This document shows, piece after piece, positions 1-5,589 of a stretch of 5,589 nucleotides of DNA. The DNA comes from Caldifarciminota bacterium (GTDB lineage: Bacteria; Hydrothermota; E44-bin80). Under the pieces are notes generated by a model. It did no database searches. It was not told where the DNA came from and saw only the letters and a program-made list of their open reading frames with translations. The stretch spans positions 1 to 5,589 of the forward strand of contig JAGMEZ010000431.1 of the NCBI GenBank assembly GCA_023127905.1, written 5' to 3'. How positions within the stretch are numbered: position 1 is the stretch's first letter; each line of letters begins with the position of its first letter. A program made the position numbers and the translations under genes.

Positions 1-544
<544 letters not shown>

Positions 545-1111
545 TCATATCCCTTTTCTATTCCTTACCATTAATATGGCACTCTCTTTAATTGATTGTT
601 CCTTCATCTTTCCTCTAACAGAATATGTTGTAACTTCAGTGTTTGGGGGTTTTTCGCCTCGCATTTCTATACAGAGATGCCTGGCTTCGACGACAATCAA
701 CACACCTTCAGGATTAAGTATATCAACAATTGTATCAGCAATTCTATCTGTTAATCTTTCCTGGAGCTGTAACCGTCTTGATAATATCTTAACAAGAGAA
801 ACAAAACTTGAGAACCCTGTAATTAATCCATTTCTGGGAATATAAGCAATATGTATCCTTCCAAAGAAAGGAAGTAGATGGTGCTCACAAAAAGAAAAGA
901 ATGGAATATCCTTAAGGAGAATAATCTCATTTTTAACATCCGTCTTAAAAACCTGCATCTCCTTTGATGGATCGTCGTTAAGCGATGAAAATATATCTTT
1001 TAACATCAAAGCAACTCTCTCGGGCGTTTTTCTTAACTTTTTACTGTTTGGATCAAATCCTATCTCTTCTAAAAATTGGCGTGTTAGCTCTTCAACCCTT
1101 TTCTTATTCAT
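545..1111 (-). CDS. folE: GTP cyclohydrolase I (divergent phosphate-binding segment)
   Basis: FolE converts GTP to 7,8-dihydroneopterin triphosphate, the first step of folate synthesis and also the entry to queuosine-type deazapurines. The 188-residue length is normal for the bacterial enzyme. Visible family features are TPERVA (29-34), the zinc and catalytic motif CEHH (75-78: Cys75 and His78 as zinc ligands, His77 catalytic), QLQERLT (115-121, with Glu118 for guanine recognition) and HLC (145-147, third zinc ligand Cys147), then MRG (150-152). The segment that normally reads GLSKxxR reads GFSSFVS (99-105), so the lysine and arginine equivalent to E. coli Lys136 and Arg139 are both serine; the usual GVRKPGS segment is also altered (GEKPPNT). 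The zinc site is complete, so I infer an active enzyme or close paralogue. A stop codon directly before ATG 1111 fixes the start, yet no Shine-Dalgarno is visible. folP follows after 3 bases. Confidence 0.95.
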   Translation of the reverse strand: MNKKRVEELTRQFLEEIGFDPNSKKLRKTPERVALMLKDIFSSLNDDPSKEMQVFKTDVKNEIILLKDIPFFSFCEHHLLPFFGRIHIAYIPRNGLITGFSSFVSLVKILSRRLQLQERLTDRIADTIVDILNPEGVLIVVEARHLCIEMRGEKPPNTEVTTYSVRGKMKEQSIKESAILMVRNRKGI

Positions 1112-1143
1112 CTAATATTTTATTTTTTTAATGGATTGTTTCT

Positions 1144-1185
1144 TTTATAGCGGCTATTGTTTAAACCAATAATTTCTCTGGTTTA
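1144..1185 (-). promoter_or_regulatory. Gap upstream of folE with three dyads and a weak promoter candidate
   Basis: The 98-base gap 1112-1209 is the only real gap in the minus-strand cluster. On the minus strand it holds a 7-bp inverted repeat TAAACCA/TGGTTTA (1185-1179 with 1168-1162, 10-base loop). An overlapping dyad is TATTG/CAATA around GTTTAAA. A third is the compact ATAGCCGCTAT (1157-1147). The last overlaps a possible -10 box TATAAA (1149-1144), for which the -35 candidates are poor (TTATTG with 17-base spacing, or TTGGTT with 14). No run of T follows the hairpins, so they do not look like an intrinsic terminator. The layout would fit an operator or mRNA-processing structure before folE, but this is inference in AT-rich DNA. 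Confidence 0.3.
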
Positions 1186-1209
1186 GTTGTTGCCTTTTCG
1201 CGTTTATTT

Positions 1210-3105
1210 CTATTTTCTTCCCTTATTTTTTTTTGTTGTTTTTTGTTTTCTTCCCTTTGATCCGATTATCTTTTCTACCTCGTCTCTTGTCAACACTTCC
1301 TTTTCAAGTAGCTCCTTTGCAAGTTTCTCAAGTAATCCTTTATTTTCCCTGAGAATTTTATCTGCTCTTTTCTCGGCTTCATCTATTAGAAATCTAACTT
1401 CACTATCTATCAATTTTGCAGTACTGTCTGAATAATCCCTGTGTTGAGCAATCTCTCTACCAAGAAAAATCTGTTCCTCCCTATCACTCATCATCAGTGG
1501 TCCAATTTTTTTACTCATTCCCCACTTCATAACCATATTCCTTGCGATTTCTGTTGCACTATTGATATCATTTTGTGCACCTGTTGATCTGTTTCTGAAG
1601 ATTAAAAATTCAGCACATCTTCCACCAAGAAGTGTGGCAAGCTTTGCTTTCAGGTAACTCTCTGTATAATTATGCCTATCATCAATTGGTAATTGCTGTG
1701 TTGTCCCGAGTGCTCTTCCTCTTGGTACAATCGTCACTTTATGAATAGGATCTGTATCAGGCGTCATTTCCGATACAAGAACATGACCTGACTCATGATA
1801 AGCTGTAAACCTCTTTTCTTCTTCGCTTATAAGAAGGCTCTTTCTTTCTACACCCATCAATACTTTATCCTTCGCCTTTTCGAAGTCATCCATCGTTACA
1901 TTCTTCCTGTTCAGTTTTGCAGCAAGAAGAGCTGCCTCATTAACCATATTTGCAATATCAGCTCCTGAAAATCCTGGGGTTCCTCTCGCAAGAAGAGAAA
2001 TATCTACATCTTTATTAGTGGGAATATTTTTCGTGTGAACTTTCAATATTCCCTTTCTGCCGCGGATATCGGGAAAATCGACAATTACCCTTCTGTCAAA
2101 ACGACCAGGTCGTAATAGTGCAGGATCAAGCACGTCAGGTCTATTTGTCGCCGCTATCAAAATTACACCTTCATTGGTTTCAAAACCATCCATCTCGGCA
2201 AGCAGTGCATTCAATGTCTGTTCTCTCTCGTCATGTCCCCCACCAATTCCAGCCCCCCTGTGTCTTCCCACTGCATCAATCTCATCTATAAAGACAATAC
2301 TCGGTGCAAATTTCTTACTTTTCTCAAAAAGGTCCCTAACCCTTGATGCACCCACACCTACAAACATCTCCACGAAATCGGAACCAGAAAGTGAAAAGAA
2401 CGGTACATTTGCTTCCCCAGCAACAGCTTTTGCAAGAAGTGTTTTTCCTGTTCCAGGCGGTCCCAGAAGAAGAACTCCCTTTGGAATTTTAGCTCCAAGC
2501 CTTTGAAATTTCTTTGGGTTCTTTAAAAACTCAATGATCTCTCGTAATTCTTCCTTTGCTTCTTCTACTCCTGCAACATCGCTAAACGTTACCGTTGGTT
2601 TATCAGGAAGTGTTAGTTTTGCTTTGCTCTTACCAAAAGAAAGTGCCTTCGTAGGGCCCGATTGTACCTGTCTAAAGAAAAATATCCATATTGCAATAAG
2701 AACTACAAATGGTAAGGTCGGCCATAGATACTTCCACCACCCGCTTTCTGACTTTGATTCTACTTCAATACCTTTTTTAGCGAGATCCTTTGCAAGATCG
2801 CGATCTTCAAAGGGAATACGTGTTTTGAACTTGTCAAATTGCACTATTCCCTCCTTACCTTCTACACTCGATGTGCTTCTGAGAACCCCCTGAATATCAA
2901 GGTTCATTATTGTAACCTTTTCTACATTCTTTTTATCTACCTCCGTCAGAAACCGCGAAAAGGAGATCTTCACTTCGGCTTTCCTCTTCTGATTGAAAAT
3001 TCCTATTGCAATCATAAGAAGAAGTATGATACCTACCCAAACAAGGACACCTTTCCACATTGTACTCGTTGGCTGCTGTTTTGGTTCTTTTCTCTTTTTT
3101 TCCAT
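1210..3105 (-). CDS. ftsH: ATP-dependent zinc metalloprotease FtsH
   Basis: FtsH is a hexameric AAA+ protease of the inner membrane that extracts and degrades damaged membrane proteins and short-lived regulators. The 631-residue protein is full length. Membrane segments lie at about 19-37 and 127-144, flanking a small extracytoplasmic domain. The AAA+ module has Walker A GPPGTGKT (215-222), the pore motif FVGVG (248-252), Walker B VFIDEID (271-277) and the second region of homology with arginine fingers Arg335 and Arg338. The protease domain has HESGH (437-441, glutamate 438 catalytic) and the third zinc ligand Asp513 in TGAQND. The C-terminus is a Lys/Arg-rich tail (617-631) partly encoded by a run of nine A. 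The ATG is preceded by GGAG with 7-base spacing and lies 1 base after the hpt stop, so translation is likely coupled. No key residue is missing. Confidence 0.99.
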   Translation of the reverse strand: MEKKRKEPKQQPTSTMWKGVLVWVGIILLLMIAIGIFNQKRKAEVKISFSRFLTEVDKKNVEKVTIMNLDIQGVLRSTSSVEGKEGIVQFDKFKTRIPFEDRDLAKDLAKKGIEVESKSESGWWKYLWPTLPFVVLIAIWIFFFRQVQSGPTKALSFGKSKAKLTLPDKPTVTFSDVAGVEEAKEELREIIEFLKNPKKFQRLGAKIPKGVLLLGPPGTGKTLLAKAVAGEANVPFFSLSGSDFVEMFVGVGASRVRDLFEKSKKFAPSIVFIDEIDAVGRHRGAGIGGGHDEREQTLNALLAEMDGFETNEGVILIAATNRPDVLDPALLRPGRFDRRVIVDFPDIRGRKGILKVHTKNIPTNKDVDISLLARGTPGFSGADIANMVNEAALLAAKLNRKNVTMDDFEKAKDKVLMGVERKSLLISEEEKRFTAYHESGHVLVSEMTPDTDPIHKVTIVPRGRALGTTQQLPIDDRHNYTESYLKAKLATLLGGRCAEFLIFRNRSTGAQNDINSATEIARNMVMKWGMSKKIGPLMMSDREEQIFLGREIAQHRDYSDSTAKLIDSEVRFLIDEAEKRADKILRENKGLLEKLAKELLEKEVLTRDEVEKIIGSKGRKQKTTKKNKGRK

Positions 3106-3106
3106 T

Positions 3107-3628
3107 TTAAAACTCCATTACATGTATGTCAGAAAGATTTCTATGTTTCTCTGCAAAATCAAGTCCGTATCCAATGACATACTTATTTGGAACAACAAAT
3201 CCCCTGTAATCTATTTTAATTTTCTTAGACCTCTTTACTCTTTTTTCAAGGAGAGCGCATATCTTAACAGACTTCGGATTTTTCCTTCTCAAAAAATCAA
3301 ATATGTAGGAGAGCGTTAATCCTGTATCGACAATATCCTCGACAAGTAGAACATCTTCACCTTCAATATCAATAGAAATATCCTTGTTAATTTTAACAAC
3401 GCCACTCGTTCTCGACGAATCCCCATAACTTGAAACTGATATAAAATCTATTCGAACAGGAATTTTAAGTTCTCTGATTAAGTCTGCAAGAAACATAAAT
3501 GCACCTTTAAGTATACATACAATTATTGGCGATTTATTTCGGTAGTCATTATTTAATTTCTGTGCAAGTTTTTTAATACCTTTCTTTATTTCGGCTTTTC
3601 CAAGTAACCGTTTTATTTTCTTATCCAA
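3107..3628 (-). CDS. hpt: Hypoxanthine (guanine) phosphoribosyltransferase
   Basis: This enzyme transfers phosphoribose from PRPP to hypoxanthine or guanine, giving IMP or GMP, in cytoplasmic purine salvage. With the start chosen here it has 173 residues, normal for bacterial HPRT. Seen in order are LKGA (40-43), SSYG (66-69), the PRPP-binding loop [13 protein letters not shown] (93-105) and the C-terminal motif [12 protein letters not shown] (154-165). The open frame extends to a TTG at 3643, but a strong AGGAG (3640-3636) sits 7 bases before an internal TTG at 3628. That start gives an N-terminus of family-like length, so I prefer it. The gene then overlaps the tilS end by 8 bases, and ftsH follows after 1 base. 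In Bacillus subtilis, HprT and TilS have been reported to act together in ftsH expression; whether that holds here is unknown. Confidence 0.96.
   Translation of the reverse strand: MDKKIKRLLGKAEIKKGIKKLAQKLNNDYRNKSPIIVCILKGAFMFLADLIRELKIPVRIDFISVSSYGDSSRTSGVVKINKDISIDIEGEDVLLVEDIVDTGLTLSYIFDFLRRKNPKSVKICALLEKRVKRSKKIKIDYRGFVVPNKYVIGYGLDFAEKHRNLSDIHVMEF
3113..3116 (-). promoter_or_regulatory. Shine-Dalgarno of ftsH, inside the end of hpt
   Basis: On the minus strand GGAG lies 7 bases before the ftsH ATG and overlaps the last sense codons of hpt. This supports the chosen ftsH start and termination-coupled translation. Confidence 0.75.
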
Positions 3629-5018
3629 TTTGTCTCTCCTCAATCTTCAGGACTCTTTCCGTCTTATCACCAACCTTTGCCAAATCAGATCTTCTAAGAC
3701 CTACTATCCAGAGAATATCTTTTGTATCAACAACTAATGGAATCTTATCCCGTTCCCAGAACGGAACTTTTTCATCGATAAAGAAATCTTTAATCTTTTT
3801 TTTCTTATTCATCCCGAAGGGGCTGAATTTATCGCCATTTCTTCTTGTTCGTACGACAAGGGGTGGATGAATCTCACTAAGGTTAAAGTAAACACATTTT
3901 TTGTCATTAATATTTCCGTTAATATTCTTAAGTACTGAAGTTATAATACTGCAACACTCCTTGAATTGCACATCACCAGGAATATTAAGTTTTACTACAT
4001 CACATTTCTCAGCTTTTTCTATAACTGTCTCACTACGTCGAACAAGGACGGTATCTGCACCAATGAAAAATTCACTTTTATGATATGAAAAATAAAGCCC
4101 TGATGATGTTCCTGATATTGTATTTCGTAATGCCTCGATCTCCTTAAATTTTAAGCTTTTATTCTTTCCTGCTATCTTCTCAAAACACTTCATTACTACT
4201 CTTCTCTGTAAAGCTGGTTTTAGTGTTCTGAAACCATCCCTCTCTACAAGAATTCCGTCTTCAGTCTTTTTACATATATTTTCAATTACCTCGTCTGTTA
4301 CTTTCGATAGTAATTCCTCCTCATTATTTATAACACTTATTAATTGCAAAATGTTTGCTTTTAAATTACTATTTATCTTTTCTTCAATTAGTGGAACGAT
4401 TTCTCTTCTAATAAAGTTCCTCCTATAATCCCTATTCCAGTTCGTTACATCGATTCTATAGTCAATGTTGTTCTCTTTTAGAAAAACTGTAATCTCCTTT
4501 TTTGAAATACAAAGTAGGGGACGAATAAAGATTTCCCTTTGCAACTTTATTCCCGAAAGTCCCTTCCTTCCTGCTCCTCTAAACAAATTTAAGAAGAAGG
4601 TTTCTATACTATCATCTGAAGTATGCCCAAGAGCAATCTTTTGAACATTTATTTCATCAGCTATATTTTTTAGCACTTTCAATCTCATCTTACGCGCAGC
4701 ATCCTCAATGGAAAGGTGCATCTCCTTACTGTATGACAAAACATCTATACTTCTTGAAACAAACTGAATACCCATACTTTTAGAAACATTTCTTACAAAT
4801 GTTTCTTCCTTTTTGGACACTTCTCCTCTCAAGTTATGATTTATATGGCAACAAAATAATTCAATGCTAAGTTCCTTTTTATAGCGGTTTAACAAATTAA
4901 ATAGAAAAATTGAATCAGGACCACCCGAAACTGCAACAAGAACTTTATCGCCTGAGGTGATTAACCTGTTCGTTTTTATACATCCAATCACTCTATTTTC
5001 TATATTTTTGACATTCAT
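3621..5018 (-). CDS. tilS: tRNA(Ile)-lysidine synthetase
   Basis: TilS uses ATP and lysine to convert C34 of the CAU-anticodon isoleucine tRNA to lysidine, so that it reads AUA; ATA codons are frequent in this window, so the enzyme should matter here. From ATG 5018 the protein has 465 residues. The N-terminal PP-loop ATPase domain has SGGPDS (31-36), HINHNLRGE (58-66), GHTSDD (131-136) and RNFIRRE (200-206). The C-terminal TilS domain has VRTRRNGDKFSPFGM (389-403) and KDFFIDEKVP (410-419), so it is the full multi-domain form. The frame extends upstream to TTG 5054. I prefer the ATG because its N-terminus resembles the family's, and because the extra 12 codons are hydrophobic and overlap promoter-like boxes. 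Neither start has a Shine-Dalgarno. A run of eight A lies in the lysines before KDFF. The 3' end overlaps hpt by 8 bases. Confidence 0.96.
   Translation of the reverse strand: MNVKNIENRVIGCIKTNRLITSGDKVLVAVSGGPDSIFLFNLLNRYKKELSIELFCCHINHNLRGEVSKKEETFVRNVSKSMGIQFVSRSIDVLSYSKEMHLSIEDAARKMRLKVLKNIADEINVQKIALGHTSDDSIETFFLNLFRGAGRKGLSGIKLQREIFIRPLLCISKKEITVFLKENNIDYRIDVTNWNRDYRRNFIRREIVPLIEEKINSNLKANILQLISVINNEEELLSKVTDEVIENICKKTEDGILVERDGFRTLKPALQRRVVMKCFEKIAGKNKSLKFKEIEALRNTISGTSSGLYFSYHKSEFFIGADTVLVRRSETVIEKAEKCDVVKLNIPGDVQFKECCSIITSVLKNINGNINDKKCVYFNLSEIHPPLVVRTRRNGDKFSPFGMNKKKKIKDFFIDEKVPFWERDKIPLVVDTKDILWIVGLRRSDLAKVGDKTERVLKIEERQIG
3636..3640 (-). promoter_or_regulatory. Shine-Dalgarno that decides the hpt start
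   Basis: AGGAG on the minus strand lies inside the tilS coding end, 7 bases before TTG at 3628. The upstream in-frame TTG at 3643 has no comparable site, so this motif argues for the shorter hpt product. Confidence 0.7.
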
Positions 5019-5025
5019 ATACAAT

Positions 5026-5073
5026 ATTATAACAAATTTCTTTATAATAAGCAAGTAAAAAAGTAAACTTCAA
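5026..5073 (-). promoter_or_regulatory. Candidate promoters for the tilS operon
   Basis: Two overlapping sigma-70-type candidates read toward tilS. One is TTGAAG (5073-5068), 18 bases, TATTAT (5049-5044), predicting a start near 5037 and a leader of about 19 bases. The other is TTGCTT (5054-5049), 17 bases, a perfect TATAAT (5031-5026), predicting a start at about 5018-5020, essentially at the ATG, hence a leaderless message. An imperfect 8-base tandem repeat (AAGTAAAA, AAGTAAAC on the plus strand, 5053-5068) lies between the boxes, and a small dyad GTCTTCAGAC (5078-5087) lies just upstream. TATAAT-like strings are common in AT-rich DNA, so this is prediction only. Confidence 0.5.
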
Positions 5074-5104
5074 ACAGGTCTTCAGACAAACCTCAAATGG
5101 GCTC

Positions 5105-5133
5105 TTGACATTCTATAAATCGTATGATAATTT
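5105..5133 (+). promoter_or_regulatory. Candidate promoter for the deacetylase-family gene
   Basis: A perfect -35 box TTGACA (5105-5110) is followed after 17 bases by TAATTT (5128-5133), preceded by TGA, which fits an extended -10 (TGn). GATAAT at 5126-5131 is an alternative -10 with a short 15-base spacing. Transcription would begin near 5140, about 40-55 bases before the possible start codons. It diverges from the tilS promoters. Confidence 0.5.
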
Positions 5134-5141
5134 ATTTATAG

Positions 5142-5168
5142 TGTTTTGGGAATGTAGTCCCCGAAACA
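5142..5168 (+). repeat. Inverted repeat in the leader of the deacetylase-family gene
   Basis: TGTTTTGGG (5142-5150) can pair with CCCGAAACA (5160-5168), giving 9 pairs including one G-U, with a 9-base loop. It falls at the predicted start of the transcript and ends 9 bases before the first possible ATG. No T run follows on either strand, so it is not a typical terminator. It could be an operator dyad or a 5' stabilising hairpin. Confidence 0.45.
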
Positions 5169-5177
5169 AAATCCTTA

Positions 5178-5589
5178 ATGTATGACGGTATTCCAATGAT
5201 TTATAATTCAGAAAATAAAACAGGAATTGTATATGATGAGCGATACCTTAACCACAAGACGGGGAACCATCCTGAGTCTCCTGAGAGACTTGCTGCAATA
5301 TATGAGTATCTAAAAGATAAGGAGATATTTAAAAAGCTAAAAAAAATTAAGCCTTATCCATCACCTGTGAAAGTTGTTGAGTACATTCATAATATAAATT
5401 ATATTAAATCTGTAAAGCAACTCTCCGAAATGGGGGGAGGTATGCTTGATATGGACACGGTCCTTTCACGAGAAACCTATGATATTGCCCTACTTGCAGT
5501 CGGTGGAGTTCTTGCTGCAATAGATGCTGTTATGGATAGAGTTGTAAAAAACGCATTCTGCCTTATCAGACCTCCGGGACATCATGCCT
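5178..5589 (+). CDS. Histone deacetylase / acetylpolyamine amidohydrolase family, N-terminal part
   Basis: About 137 codons are visible and the gene continues past the right edge. The family comprises zinc-dependent hydrolases that remove acetyl groups from lysine side chains, polyamines or small metabolites; the fragment does not show which. Recognisable are TGIVYDERY (15-23), HPESPERL (31-38), GGGMLDMDT (86-94) and RPPGHHA (131-137), whose two adjacent histidines (135 and 136) are the conserved active-site pair. The zinc ligands (DxH and later Asp) would lie downstream and cannot be checked. The pattern is that of the class II-like bacterial branch. The start is uncertain: ATG at 5178 and ATG at 5196 are in frame, neither has a clear Shine-Dalgarno, and the later one gives a more family-like N-terminus. 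The gene diverges from the tilS operon with its own predicted promoter, so no functional link to that operon is implied. Confidence 0.9.
   Translation, partial: MYDGIPMIYNSENKTGIVYDERYLNHKTGNHPESPERLAAIYEYLKDKEIFKKLKKIKPYPSPVKVVEYIHNINYIKSVKQLSEMGGGMLDMDTVLSRETYDIALLAVGGVLAAIDAVMDRVVKNAFCLIRPPGHHA

Noticed and set aside
1162..1185. Intrinsic terminator after ftsH
   Set aside because: The 7-bp stem is AT-rich and is followed on the minus strand by AACAATAGCC, not by a T run.
1112..1209. A folate (THF) or preQ1 riboswitch upstream of folE
   Set aside because: Regulation of folE by such elements is known elsewhere, but I cannot fit the conserved cores or pseudoknot pattern of either class to this gap; only simple dyads are visible.
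3901..4083. Short plus-strand open frame opposite tilS
   Set aside because: Antisense to the conserved tilS C-terminal half, no family resemblance and no ribosome site seen.
5142..5168. Terminator between the divergent genes
   Set aside because: Neither strand has a T tract after the stem, and no transcript is expected to end there because both flanking genes point away from it.

Overview
This is a bacterial housekeeping segment from an AT-rich genome, by eye about 35-40% GC. Arginine is mostly AGA/AGG and ATA is a common isoleucine codon. Positions 1-5018 hold five genes, all on the minus strand. In transcription order they are tilS, hpt, ftsH, folE and the 5' part of folP. A sixth gene, for a histone-deacetylase-family hydrolase, diverges on the plus strand and runs off the right edge. 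The order tilS-hpt-ftsH is widespread in Firmicutes and Actinobacteria, and ftsH-folE-folP is familiar from Actinobacteria. The base composition argues against a typical actinobacterium. An AT-rich, possibly thermophilic member of a Firmicutes-like or candidate phylum is plausible, but I cannot name the lineage.

Layout from left to right: 1-541 is folP (dihydropteroate synthase, cut by the window edge). 545-1111 is folE (GTP cyclohydrolase I). 1112-1209 is a 98-base gap with several dyad symmetries. 1210-3105 is ftsH (membrane AAA+ zinc protease). 3107-3628 is hpt (hypoxanthine/guanine phosphoribosyltransferase), whose start I move to an internal TTG. 3621-5018 is tilS (tRNA-Ile lysidine synthetase), with its start moved to an internal ATG. 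About 5019-5177 is a divergent promoter region. From about 5178 rightward is the deacetylase gene.

The minus-strand genes look like one operon: tilS and hpt overlap by 8 bases, hpt and ftsH are 1 base apart, and folE and folP are separated by 3 bases. Only the ftsH-folE gap could hold a second promoter. TilS makes the lysidine tRNA needed to read ATA codons. Hpt salvages purines to IMP/GMP. FolE uses GTP for the first step of folate synthesis, and FolP acts later in that pathway. FtsH is the membrane quality-control protease.

I found no mobile element, CRISPR array, RNA gene or clear terminator, and no unknown gene system. The points most worth a second look are FolE, which appears to lack two conserved basic triphosphate-binding residues, and a pattern in which first or isolated genes lack a Shine-Dalgarno site while hpt and ftsH, inside the operon, have good ones.
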